Source: GAS188 sp963794475
Lineage (GTDB): Bacteria > Pseudomonadota > Alphaproteobacteria > Rhizobiales > Beijerinckiaceae
Reading direction: 5' to 3'
Assembly (NCBI GenBank): GCA_963794475.1
Contig: CAWCDW010000003.1
Coordinates: 186,001 to 250,000, forward strand
DNA length: 64,000 nucleotides
Every line of letters begins with the position of its first letter. The first letter of the stretch is position 1. The translations under genes were made by a program, and so were the position numbers. Below the pieces are notes generated by a model. The model was not told where the DNA came from. It saw only the letters and a program-made list of their open reading frames with translations, and ran no database searches. Positions 34,175-42,674 of the stretch are shown piece after piece.

Positions 34175-34637
34175 ACTGGAAATTCACTGAGTTTCGCCAA
34201 GATCAAACCCTTAAGGGTGCAGCAAGCGCCACATCTCTTCGATAAAGAGTGCGACATCAGTGATCGCTGCCAGAATTACGACAATCTTGATCGCCCGCTT
34301 CGCTCGATACCCTTCACTACCTTGTCTAGACGTTCCCCCAAGTTAGCAGTGCCGGGCAGCGAGCCCCGAACCAGAAGGTCACCAAGAAAAGACTGCATCA
34401 AAGAAGTGCCGATTAGCCGGTTGGTCACCCATGATCATATGATTTCGGCTTTCGAGCGTAACAAATTTTGTCCCAGGAATCCCTGCAGCAAATTCTTGAA
34501 CCAAATTGAATGGAACGCGCACGTCGCCACGAGCGTGCAAGACAAGTGTTGGCACGTGTATGCCTGCAAGATGCCAGTAACATCAAAGTCAGCATTCATA
34601 CATAGAAGCCGTTCGGCGAACCATCAGTCCCACCGCG
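34175..34637. other. AT-richer intergenic region with a hydrolase remnant
   Basis: The region holds no intact gene. A decayed alpha/beta-hydrolase end lies at 34379-34592. Confidence 0.5.
34379..34592 (-). pseudogene. Alpha/beta-hydrolase C-terminal remnant
   Basis: The minus strand reads V-P-T-L-V-L-H-A-R-G-D-V-R-V-P-F, then E-S-R-N-H-M-I-M-G-D-Q-P, the acid and histidine region of the hydrolases that are often fused to LuxR or cyclase domains. An upstream frameshift splits off the matching D-F-D-V-T-G-I-L. The stop is at 34379-34381. Nothing upstream encodes the nucleophile. Confidence 0.55.
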
Positions 34638-35537
34638 TCATTTTCCCTGTAGAAATCCGTTTCTTGCGCACTCGGGGTCGGGATACGTATAGAAGCCCTT
34701 TCCGGTCTTAAGGCCCAATTCTCCGCGTCCGATTTTTTCCTTAAGCGCAAGCGGCGGCTCGTCGCGCGGATCGCCCGATTCTAAAAAATAAACCTTTTCG
34801 ATAGCCGATATGACGTCGAGGCCCACGAGATCCATGAGGAAAAAAGGGCCGTACGTCATTCCGGTGAACACCATCCAAGCGCGGTCGATGTCGCGGAAGT
34901 CCACAAAACCGCCCGCCCACATGTAGAGACTCTGCCGTTTAACGGCACGCCACACGCTATTGAAGCAAAATCCAAGGATTTCTTTCTGAACCGGCAATGG
35001 TACGCAGGCGACTGAGCGGACGAAGTCGCGCGCTGCCGATAGTGACTCTGGAGAGGTGCGGGTTCCGCCCATGATGTCGGCCATGTTCATGCCGACCGCT
35101 GGCTGATAGAAGTGGATGTTGAGGCACTTCTCCGGACGTTGCGTCGCGCTTTCAATTCGGGAAATGGGTATTGAGGAGCTGTTGGTCACGAGGAGCGCAT
35201 GGCGGGGGGCGAGCCGATCCAACTCGGCGAAAACCTTGCGTTTGGTCTCTAGCTCCTCTGGCACTACTTCGATGACTAGGTCCGCCGCACTAATCGCGCG
35301 GGCGAGGTCATCATAAACCTGCACCTTGCGCGCGTGCTCTTCCCATTGGGTGATGGGAAACGTAGGCCCTTTGCCGGTCATCTGCATTGCACCGCGCACC
35401 TTGGTCTGCATCTTTGCGAACGCAGAAGGTTCCGGATCGAAACCACATACGGAGAAGCCATATGCCGCCGCCTGGATCGCAATCTGCGTTCCCAAGGTGC
35501 CCAAGCCTACGACGCTGATTTTTTCGATTGGTTTCAT
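34638..35537 (-). CDS. 3-hydroxyacyl-CoA dehydrogenase family protein
   Basis: A 299-residue enzyme with the NAD motif V-V-G-L-G-T-L-G-T-Q-I-A and the signature I-H-F-Y-Q-P-A-V-G. The central E-V-V-P-E-E-L-E-T-K-R-K-V-F-A-E-L-D is typical of the 3-hydroxybutyryl-CoA dehydrogenase group. The usual catalytic H-F-x-N-P is H-F-Y-Q-P here, a shift from Asn to Gln that may alter activity. It converges with the first dehydrogenase. Substrate unknown. Confidence 0.8.
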   Translation of the reverse strand: MKPIEKISVVGLGTLGTQIAIQAAAYGFSVCGFDPEPSAFAKMQTKVRGAMQMTGKGPTFPITQWEEHARKVQVYDDLARAISAADLVIEVVPEELETKRKVFAELDRLAPRHALLVTNSSSIPISRIESATQRPEKCLNIHFYQPAVGMNMADIMGGTRTSPESLSAARDFVRSVACVPLPVQKEILGFCFNSVWRAVKRQSLYMWAGGFVDFRDIDRAWMVFTGMTYGPFFLMDLVGLDVISAIEKVYFLESGDPRDEPPLALKEKIGRGELGLKTGKGFYTYPDPECARNGFLQGK

Positions 35538-36220
35538 TTTTTTGGTCCGCCTTATGGTTCGGAGGGGTGTCCTTCGAGGCGCTCGCTCCGTACATCCAAG
35601 ATTACATGAGAGGGCTCTCCATCCATAGATATGTCGGCTTGTAATGCTGTGGCACGACGTGTCATTCGCGGCACCGCAACGTCATCTCTGAAATTGGGGG
35701 AAGAACGAACTCATCGCGGACATCGCATTTCGGTGGAAACTCACCCTGAACAGAAACCGCGTCGGAAAATTTTCATTCCGCCAATCAAGGCACCTGCAAG
35801 CCTCCGCGCAGCTAAGATACGTCCGTCAAAAAGTCTTTCAGCTCCTCGAGAAACGGGGCAGCCGGGGTCTTGCTCCCACAGGACGTGATTCTTCCCCCGG
35901 CGACGCCACGTGGGGAGTCGCTGGTAGCCTCGAGGTCTTTCGCCAGTTTCCATTGCGCCCGATCCAGGCGAAGAACCGTTCGACGACCCAGCGGCACGGC
36001 CGGACCCTCGCGCAGGGCTTCGGCAAGTGCGGTGCGATCACGCGTCATTCTGCGTCGGTCAGATCGGTCTGGTATCGGCTGACGAGGCGGGTATGCTGCG
36101 GTCGAGTAGTCTGCGTCCGCATGGCGGATCCAAGGTTGGTTCGAGAAACCCCTTGGAATCACGGCGGGCGCCGATGAGTCCTTTCAAATCAGCCGCTGAC
36201 AAGAGCCGCGGAGACTGAAC
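35538..36220. other. Intergenic region with an IS5-type remnant
   Basis: About 680 bases. The only recognisable content is the transposase relic at 35870-36040. The rest shows no gene. Confidence 0.5.
35870..36040 (-). pseudogene. IS5-family transposase remnant
   Basis: On the minus strand R-W-V-V-E-R-F-F-A-W-I-G-R-N in one frame and K-L-A-K-D-L-E-A-T in the next match the conserved end of IS5-type DDE transposases (R-W-V-V-E-R-T-x-A-W-L-x-R-x-R-R-L-x-K-D-x-E). The frames do not join, and no terminal inverted repeats were found. Confidence 0.6.
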
Positions 36221-39200
36221 TTGGACATCGATGGTTGGCTCCGCGGGATCGGTCTCGCCCAGTATGCCGATCTGTTCCGTGCCAACGACATCGACGGCGA
36301 GATGGTGGGCCGGCTGACCAACGATGATCTTAAGGACATCGGCGTCGCGTCGTTCGGCCATCGCAAGAAACTGCTGGAAGCGATTGCCGAGCTTGCTGGT
36401 GCCGTTTCAGTGTCACCGCAGCCTGGGTTGATCGAACCGAAGGCGCACAATGCCGCCGAGCGTCGGCAAGTTACCGTCATGTTTAGTGACCTGGTCGGTT
36501 CGACGGCGCTCTCCGCCCGCATGGACCCGGAGGACCTGCGCGAGGTCATTTCGGCTTATCAGAAATGCGTTGCCGAGACCGTGCGCCGTTTCGGCGGCTT
36601 CGTGGCGAAATACATGGGCGACGGCGTGCTGGTTTATTTCGGTTATCCGCAGGCCCATGAGGACGACGCCGAGCGGGCGGTCCGGGCGGGGCTGGAGGTG
36701 ATCGCGTCGGTGGCCGGCCTCAAGACGTGCGCTTCGCTGCAAACCCGTATCGGCATCGCCACCGGCCTGGTCGTGGTTGGTGACCTGATCGGGTCGGGAG
36801 AGGCGCAGGAGCACGGCATTGTCGGCGAGACGCCGAACCTCGCGGCGCGCCTGCAAGGGATCGCCGAGCCAAATACGGCGGTCATTGCCGAGGCCACGCG
36901 AAAACTTCTCGGCAATCTGTTCGAGCTCCAGGACCTTGGGGCAAAGGACCTCAAGGGCATCGCCGGCTCGGTGCAGGCCTGGGCGGCGCTGCGGCCGAGC
37001 TCGGCGGAAGGCCGTTTCGAGGCGCGGCACGCCAACGGCCTGACTGCCCTTGTCGGGCGAGAAGAAGAACTTGAATTGCTCCTTCGACGCTGGTCCCGGG
37101 CAAAGACTGGTGAAGGCCAGGTAGTGTTGCTTTCAGGCGAGGCCGGGATTGGCAAATCGCGGCTTACAGCCGCGCTTTTGGAACGCCTCGCCGCCGAGCC
37201 GCACACGCGCACGCGTTACTTCTGTTCCCCGCAGCACATCGACAGCGCGTTTTATCCGATCATCGGCCAGATGGAACGCGCCGCTGGACTGACGCATGAC
37301 GACACGCCGCCAGCGAAGCTGGACAAGCTCGATCTTCTGCTGGCGCCGACTTCGACCCCCAAACAGGAAGCCGCACTCTTTGCCGAGATGCTGTCGCTGC
37401 CGAACGACGGCCGCTATCCCGCGCTCGATCTGCCGCCGCCGCAACGGCGGCAAAAAACATTGCAAGCGCTGATTGCGCAGATCGAGGCGCTGACACGCTC
37501 CGCTCCGGTGCTGATGATCTTCGAGGATGCGCATTGGACCGACCCCACCAGCTTGGAAGCGTTCGGTCGAGCAGTGGACCGGATTCGGACCCTTCGCGTG
37601 TTGTTGATCGTGACGTACCGGCCGGAATTCGAACCGCCTTGGATTGGACGGCCGCACGTGACCGCGCTGACCATCAATCGGTGGGCGGAGCGCGACATCG
37701 AGGCCATGATCGACGGCGTGGTCGGCAACAAACATCTGCCGGCGAGCGTCCGGCAAGACATCATAGAGCGCAGCGACGGCATTCCACTGTTCGTGGAAGA
37801 GATGACCAAAGCGGTATTGGAAGCAGCCAACGAGGGAACGGCGGAACGCGTGGTTGCAGTTATCCCATCGCCGTCGGTAGCGGTTCCTGCGAGTCTCCAC
37901 GCCTCGCTGATGGCACGCCTCGACCGGCTCGGCCCGGCCAAGGAGTTGGCGCAGATCGGGGCTGCAATCGGCCGGGAGTTCTCTCACGGCCTAATGGCCG
38001 CGGTGGCAGGCAAATCGGAGACGGAAGTCGAGCCGGCGCTCGACCGCCTTGTTGCCGCCGGCCTGTTGTTCCGACAGGGATCGCCGCCACATGCGACCTA
38101 CCTGTTCAAGCATGCGCTGGTGCAGGAAGCGGCCTATGGCACGTTGCTGCGCGGCCCGCGTCAGGAACTGCACGCGCGGATCGCAGCTGCCACCGAAACA
38201 GGGATGCCGGAGCGCGTTGAGCGCGAGCCGGAGTTGCTGGCCTATCACTATGCGGAGGCCGGGCAGCCAGATACGGCGGCCGGCTATTGGCTTGCCGCCG
38301 GTCGGCTCGCCGCCCGGCGTTCGGCGAACAGGGAAGCGGTTGCCCATCTGAGGCGCGGAATCGCCGCGGTGCGCGGGTTGCCGGAGACCGTGGAGCGTAA
38401 CCGCCTGGAGCTGGCATTGCAGCTGGCGCTTGGCCCGGCGCTGGTGTCAAGCCGTGGGTTCGGTGACGCCGAGGCGTCGACCGGCTATGAGCGCGCCGCC
38501 GAACTGGCTCGGCGGCTCGGCGACGATCGCGACCGGTTTGCCGCAACCTGGGGGCTGTGGATCACGATCCGGGCGAAGAGCGCTAGCGACCACATGCGCC
38601 TACGGCTCCAGTATTTGGGCGAAATGGTCGAGGCCGCCGAGCGGACCGGCGACGCCGAACTGCTGCTGCAAGCCCATCATTCCTCTTGGTCGACACGCAT
38701 CTGGAATGGAGAATTCGCCAGCGCCAGCGAGCACGTGCGCTCCGGGCTTGCGCTCTACGACCCGGAAAGGCATCGCCACCATGCGCTGATGTACGGCGGT
38801 CACGATCCAGGGGTCTGTGGCAACGGTCAGGGCGCAGTCGCGCTGTGGGCGCTGGGCTGGCCCGATCGGGCCGTGCAGAGCGCCCGCGAAAGCATCGTGT
38901 TGGGTGAGACCTTGGATCATTTGCCGAGCCTCCTTCACTCGCTGTGGTTCGCTACCAGCGTTTATTTTCTGCGGCGGCAAGCGGCTGACGTACTCGCGTG
39001 CAGTGCGCGGCTGCTGGCGCTAGGTAGCGAGCACGGCCTGAAATTGTACGAGGCGATTGGCGGCGTCTTTCATGGGTGGGCGCTCATTCAACAGCTCGAC
39101 GCGCAAGCCGGCCTGGCCGAATTGCGCGCGGCTGTCGCCACCTATGCCACCACTGCGCATGTGAACTTGGACCTTTACCGCGCCATCCTGGCCGAAGCCG

Positions 39201-39562
39201 AACTGCGAGCCGGCAATTTTGAGGAGGGCACGGCGGTCCTGATCCAGGGTGAACGAAGTACTGACGAATGGTGGCGGGCGGGGTATCTCCGCTTGCGCGG
39301 GGACTTGCTGCTACGCGGCCCTAACGACGACCGAGGTGCAGCTGAGCGACTGTATCGCCAAGCAATCGGCGTTGCGGCGGGGCAGCAGGCCAAGTCGCTT
39401 GAACTGCGCGCCGCGACAAGCCTGGCGATGCTGTTGGGCGAACAGGGGAGGCGCAGCGAGGGTTATGCCGCGCTGGCTCCGGTGTATGGCTGGTTCACTG
39501 AAGGCTTCGGCACGCTCGATCTGAAACAGGCTAAGGCGTTGCTCGGTGAGCTGCACGCCTGA
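36221..39562 (+). CDS. SAM domain, class III cyclase, AAA ATPase and TPR multidomain protein
   Basis: A 1113-residue cytosolic protein. Residues 1-62 form a SAM domain (W-L-R-G-I-G-L-A-Q-Y-A). Residues 80-255 are a class III cyclase with D90, D134 and N206/R210, all catalytic residues present. Residues 275 onward hold an AAA/STAND ATPase: Walker A G-E-A-G-I-G-K-S at 306-313 and Walker B-like L-M-I-F-E-D-A-H-W. The rest is TPR-like helices. Many rhizobia carry such proteins; ligands are unknown. The start is TTG with GGAG seven to nine bases before it. Confidence 0.88.
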   Translation: MDIDGWLRGIGLAQYADLFRANDIDGEMVGRLTNDDLKDIGVASFGHRKKLLEAIAELAGAVSVSPQPGLIEPKAHNAAERRQVTVMFSDLVGSTALSARMDPEDLREVISAYQKCVAETVRRFGGFVAKYMGDGVLVYFGYPQAHEDDAERAVRAGLEVIASVAGLKTCASLQTRIGIATGLVVVGDLIGSGEAQEHGIVGETPNLAARLQGIAEPNTAVIAEATRKLLGNLFELQDLGAKDLKGIAGSVQAWAALRPSSAEGRFEARHANGLTALVGREEELELLLRRWSRAKTGEGQVVLLSGEAGIGKSRLTAALLERLAAEPHTRTRYFCSPQHIDSAFYPIIGQMERAAGLTHDDTPPAKLDKLDLLLAPTSTPKQEAALFAEMLSLPNDGRYPALDLPPPQRRQKTLQALIAQIEALTRSAPVLMIFEDAHWTDPTSLEAFGRAVDRIRTLRVLLIVTYRPEFEPPWIGRPHVTALTINRWAERDIEAMIDGVVGNKHLPASVRQDIIERSDGIPLFVEEMTKAVLEAANEGTAERVVAVIPSPSVAVPASLHASLMARLDRLGPAKELAQIGAAIGREFSHGLMAAVAGKSETEVEPALDRLVAAGLLFRQGSPPHATYLFKHALVQEAAYGTLLRGPRQELHARIAAATETGMPERVEREPELLAYHYAEAGQPDTAAGYWLAAGRLAARRSANREAVAHLRRGIAAVRGLPETVERNRLELALQLALGPALVSSRGFGDAEASTGYERAAELARRLGDDRDRFAATWGLWITIRAKSASDHMRLRLQYLGEMVEAAERTGDAELLLQAHHSSWSTRIWNGEFASASEHVRSGLALYDPERHRHHALMYGGHDPGVCGNGQGAVALWALGWPDRAVQSARESIVLGETLDHLPSLLHSLWFATSVYFLRRQAADVLACSARLLALGSEHGLKLYEAIGGVFHGWALIQQLDAQAGLAELRAAVATYATTAHVNLDLYRAILAEAELRAGNFEEGTAVLIQGERSTDEWWRAGYLRLRGDLLLRGPNDDRGAAERLYRQAIGVAAGQQAKSLELRAATSLAMLLGEQGRRSEGYAALAPVYGWFTEGFGTLDLKQAKALLGELHA

Positions 39563-39906
39563 CACCAATTTCGAAACCCGCCTCGACCCACGTCAGTCGT
39601 AAGCGGGCATTACCCGTTTCAACTGATGAACGTCCGGTATCGGAGGTGGGGACCTCGCCCAAAACGTCGTGGATGGGCGCCAAGCAGCCGTGACTTGGGT
39701 TGGCCGAGAGCGGACCGGCGGCTTTGGGCGATCGAAATGTCGAAGCGGACATTCGCGCTTACACAGCGTCGTGGCTGCTTTTGTGAAGGATTTCTGATGC
39801 CGGCCGCTGACGAACGGCGCCGCTTGCTGGTGCGGCCGGCATCGGAAAACCTCTTGCTATGATGCGCTAAACCGCCGACGAGACCGGCCTAGTTTAAGCG
39901 ACGCCC
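39563..39906. other. Intergenic region with a long inverted repeat
   Basis: About 340 bases after the cyclase gene. It includes the inverted repeat at 39796-39843. I see no gene. Confidence 0.5.
39796..39843. repeat. Perfect 12-bp inverted repeat
   Basis: GATGCCGGCCGC (39796-39807) and GCGGCCGGCATC (39832-39843) are exact complements separated by 24 bases. It lacks a T-run on either strand, so it may be a mobile palindromic element or a structural repeat rather than a terminator. Confidence 0.6.
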
Positions 39907-40149
39907 TTACCCGTTGGCGCGCGAGGAAAGGGTGCGCTCCTCGTTGAACAAGGAATGCCCGATTTTCGCGAGCACGGTGCCGATGAGAAGGGCGGCCGCA
40001 ACGACGGCGACGAGAAGAAGCGCGGCTTTGAGGCGCTTGAGAAGAATGGCTCGCTTCCCTTGCCCGAACCGATGACCAGCCCTCGGCTCGACCGAACCGG
40101 TACGATACGGTCGTGGGAACCAAGGGTCAAAACGGCAAGCGTGCGCCAA
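39907..40149 (-). CDS. Possible small membrane protein
   Basis: An 80-residue frame beginning at a TTG that overlaps the end of the Ldh-family gene. The middle holds a convincing membrane helix (A-A-L-L-L-V-A-V-V-A-A-A-L-L-I-G-T-V) flanked by lysines. The start codon is weak and no family is recognised. Listed as a doubtful gene. Confidence 0.3.
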   Translation of the reverse strand: MAHACRFDPWFPRPYRTGSVEPRAGHRFGQGKRAILLKRLKAALLLVAVVAAALLIGTVLAKIGHSLFNEERTLSSRANG

Positions 40150-41182
40150 GCCCCGTCTCTTCGGCGAGCTTGCGCAAACCGGCCAAGGTATCGCGAGGAA
40201 GCAAAAGACCTCGAGCGCGGTTCTCGACTTCGTTTCGCGCCTCGAGCTCTCCCGGATAAAGGATCTCGGTTGAGCCCTTCGCGAGAGGAGCCGATTTCAG
40301 CTCGGCGATGAGCCTGCCCATCCGCGCCTCGAATTCGGCGAGTGGCTGAAAGGCGGCGATGTCGAGCGCGATCATCAGATGGCCGGCGCCACTCTCGTGC
40401 TCGGTCTGGTAAGGCCCATGAACGCCTCTCCCGAAGCCGCTGCCGGTGAGCACGCCTGAGAGCACATCCATCATCACGGCGACGCCATAGCCCTTGTGCT
40501 CGGCCATCGGCAGGATGATGCCGCCGAGCGCGGCGAGCGGGTCCGTCGTCGGCTCGCCTTCACTATCGATGGCCCAGCCGAGAGGTATGTTTTGCCCCTT
40601 CTGGCGCGCCAGATAGATCTTGCCCCGCGCCACGATCGTGTTGGCGATGTCGAGGACCATCGGCGCCAGCTCGCCGGCGGGTGCCGCGATCGACCAGGGG
40701 TTGTTGCCGACGCGTTTCTCGCGGCCGCCCCAAGGCGCCATGGCGGGACTGGCATTCGTTGACAGAAAAGCGACGCACCCTTCCCGCGCAGCGCGCAGGG
40801 TAAAATACATCGCGGTGCCGAAGTGATTGGAGTTGCGCATGGCGACGACGCCAACGCCGTGCGCCTTTGCCCTGCGCACGGCCTCGTCCGCGGCGCGCGA
40901 GGCGAGCACCTGGCCCATCGAAGAGCGGCCATCGATCACCGCCAGGGCGCCCGCATCGGCGACGAAGCGAGGGTCGGCCGCAGCCCGCATGACGCCCGAG
41001 CGAAGACGGCCGACATACCAGGAGAGGCGCATCACGCCATGCGATTGGTGGCCCCAGAGATCGGCCTGCACGAGCGTGTCGGCCGCGAGCCTCGCCTCAT
41101 CGGCCGGCACGCCATGCGCGGCGTAGGCCGAGGCCGCGAAGTCGAGAAGCTTCTCCGCATCGAGGCGCAAATCGGCGTGCAT
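40127..41182 (-). CDS. Ldh family oxidoreductase (malate/L-lactate/ureidoglycolate dehydrogenase type)
   Basis: A 351-residue NAD(P)-dependent enzyme of the Ldh/YlbC fold, different from classical lactate dehydrogenases. Diagnostic segments: W-G-H-Q-S-H-G-V near residue 43, the R-N-S-N-H-F-G-T-A motif near 114 and G-R-E-K-R-V-G-N-N-P-W-S near 150. The exact substrate (malate, sulfolactate, ureidoglycolate) is not predictable. The RBS-like AGGATAGGG lies near the ATG at 41182. Confidence 0.85.
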   Translation of the reverse strand: MHADLRLDAEKLLDFAASAYAAHGVPADEARLAADTLVQADLWGHQSHGVMRLSWYVGRLRSGVMRAAADPRFVADAGALAVIDGRSSMGQVLASRAADEAVRRAKAHGVGVVAMRNSNHFGTAMYFTLRAAREGCVAFLSTNASPAMAPWGGREKRVGNNPWSIAAPAGELAPMVLDIANTIVARGKIYLARQKGQNIPLGWAIDSEGEPTTDPLAALGGIILPMAEHKGYGVAVMMDVLSGVLTGSGFGRGVHGPYQTEHESGAGHLMIALDIAAFQPLAEFEARMGRLIAELKSAPLAKGSTEILYPGELEARNEVENRARGLLLPRDTLAGLRKLAEETGLGARLPF

Positions 41183-41273
41183 GTCGTGCCCTATCCTCGC
41201 TTGGTTCGATGGGGCTGCAAAGTCGTGCGCCGCTCGCCGACAGCAACGCCGCCCCGCGAGATCGCCGGAACCC

Positions 41274-41672
41274 TTACGCGGCCTCACGCCTGTGCGATAG
41301 CCGAAATTCCGCGCGGCGAAGCCAGCGTGCGACGAGAATCGCGGCGTTGAGATTATGCGCGTCGATCCGGCCGATCACGGGGTCGCCGCTTTGCCTCAAG
41401 GACCGAGCCCGGCACGCAAGGGCCTCGAGCCTGGTGACCATGGGGCCAGGCGCCATGCAAGAAAGACCAGGTGCGATCATCTCGAGCTGCCCCGGATCCG
41501 CCAGCAGGGCGCGGGCGCGCCGCTTGGCGATGTTGCGCACGAGCCTGAGCGCTGAGCGCTCCATCGCGACGGTGACACGCAGCGAGGAGGGGTGGCGACG
41601 AATGCGTTCCTCGACGCGCGGACGGGACCATCCGATGGCGGCGAGCGAGTTTGGGCGAAAGCGCCGGCGCAT
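41274..41672 (-). CDS. Small basic hypothetical protein, second gene of the leftward phage-like set
   Basis: A 132-residue, arginine-rich protein starting M-R-R-R-F-R-P-N-S. The ATG at 41672 follows the stop of the gene upstream by two bases, so it is coupled to it. I do not recognise a family. The high positive charge could fit nucleic-acid binding. Being downstream of an operator-controlled promoter it probably belongs to the phage-like module. Confidence 0.55.
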   Translation of the reverse strand: MRRRFRPNSLAAIGWSRPRVEERIRRHPSSLRVTVAMERSALRLVRNIAKRRARALLADPGQLEMIAPGLSCMAPGPMVTRLEALACRARSLRQSGDPVIGRIDAHNLNAAILVARWLRRAEFRLSHRREAA

Positions 41673-41674
41673 CC

Positions 41675-41890
41675 TTAAGCCCCTCCCGCCGAGCCACGCG
41701 GCGCGGTGGTCTTTCGCTCCTCGGCATTGATCGCGGTGGCGATCGCCTGCGCATGGGCAGCGTCGCGCGCCGGCAGATAGACGCGGGTCGTTTGCCCATC
41801 GGTCAAGCGGACATAAAAGCTTTTGGCGCGCGTGAAGGCGTCCTCCTCGGCGCAAGCGACGAGAGACCCCGTGAGATGAATATGAGCCAT
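41675..41890 (-). CDS. Small hypothetical protein under the left operator-promoter
   Basis: A 71-residue protein, M-A-H-I-H-L-T-G-S-L-V-A-C-A-E-E-D-A. The RBS GAGGAGTGG lies six bases before the ATG at 41890. It starts about 40 bases downstream of a promoter embedded in the palindromic operator. Compact alpha/beta composition; family unknown. A short phage regulatory role is possible. Confidence 0.6.
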   Translation of the reverse strand: MAHIHLTGSLVACAEEDAFTRAKSFYVRLTDGQTTRVYLPARDAAHAQAIATAINAEERKTTAPRGSAGGA

Positions 41891-41928
41891 TGTTTCCACT
41901 CCTCGCCGCCTCGCGCGGCGCGATGTGG

Positions 41929-41972
41929 AGATTTCCCCTAATTGGGGAATATGTCAACCCCTATTGGGGGAA
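41929..41972 (-). promoter_or_regulatory. Left operator-promoter module of the phage-like switch
   Basis: Palindrome TTCCCCTAATTGGGGAA at 41933-41949 and a second CCCCTATTGGGGG at 41958-41970 flank TTGACA (41957-41952 on the minus strand). A -10-like AAATCT lies 17 bases further. Either palindrome bound by the repressor would block this promoter, which faces the small gene at 41890. Confidence 0.75.
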
Positions 41973-41994
41973 TACCATGATCGATGAAAGCCCC

Positions 41995-42582
41995 TCAACG
42001 GGGAACCATCAGCTTCACTCTCGCGGCCCATTCGATCGGCGTATCGAGAATCGGGTCGCCGTATTGGCCTGCGAGGTGATAGAGGTCGGGCCCGCTCTTG
42101 CTCCTGGCGACCTTTTTCACGAGGACGCGCCCGTCGGGAAGCCCGACGACGCACAGCTTGCCGATGAGATCGGGCGTTACCGGGCGGCGGACATCGTCAT
42201 AGTAGACGAGCGCGCGATCGAAGAGCGTGCCGAGGCTATCTCCTCTGACCTCGACGGCCACCGTTTGATCGTTTGAGCCCTCGACCGCTTGCACCTCGTC
42301 GAAGGGTCCCTGGCCTTGCGCGTAGAAATGGGCTTCCGCGCCGGCGCCGACATGGCCGACGAGTGGGACGCTGCCCCGGTCCGCGATCACATCCGCCTCG
42401 CCAACCTCGAAGGCTTTCGCCGCGAGCCCGATGGTCCGCTCGGTCAGGTGTCGTTCCCCGCGCTCGAGCTTGATGAACTGCCCGCGCGAGATGCCCATCG
42501 CGTTGGCCGCCTGTTCATGCGTCCAGCCGTGCTCGGCCCGAAGGCGTTTCAAATTATTTCCCATGGAGGGGAATATTGCCAC
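41995..42582 (-). CDS. XRE/S24 (LexA/CI-like) phage repressor
   Basis: A 195-residue regulator. Residues 8-62 form an XRE helix-turn-helix (H-E-Q-A-A-N-A-M-G-I-S-R-G-Q-F-I-K-L-E). The C-terminal S24 domain has the serine in V-R-G-D-S-L and the lysine in V-L-V-K-K-V, and a candidate self-cleavage site A-G in H-V-G-A-G-A-E-A. Such repressors cut themselves when RecA is activated by DNA damage, releasing lysis genes. The GTG at 42582 has an SD-like GGATGAG; an ATG at 42564 is an alternative. Operator palindromes lie on both sides. Confidence 0.88.
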   Translation of the reverse strand: MAIFPSMGNNLKRLRAEHGWTHEQAANAMGISRGQFIKLERGERHLTERTIGLAAKAFEVGEADVIADRGSVPLVGHVGAGAEAHFYAQGQGPFDEVQAVEGSNDQTVAVEVRGDSLGTLFDRALVYYDDVRRPVTPDLIGKLCVVGLPDGRVLVKKVARSKSGPDLYHLAGQYGDPILDTPIEWAARVKLMVPR

Positions 42583-42600
42583 AAATGCTCATCCAATTCA

Positions 42601-42644
42601 TTCCCCTAATAGGGGTTGACAATGTTCCCCTATTAGGGAAATGA
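42601..42644 (+). promoter_or_regulatory. Right operator-promoter module of the phage-like switch
   Basis: Palindrome TTCCCCTAATAGGGG at 42601-42615, TTGACA at 42616-42621, and palindrome TTCCCCTATTAGGGAA at 42625-42640, which covers the 17-base spacer. The layout is the mirror image of the left module. It lies between the divergent repressor gene and the rightward HTH gene and could control both. Confidence 0.75.
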
Positions 42645-42674
42645 TGGGGACCGTTCATTTGTCGGGATGCCAAG

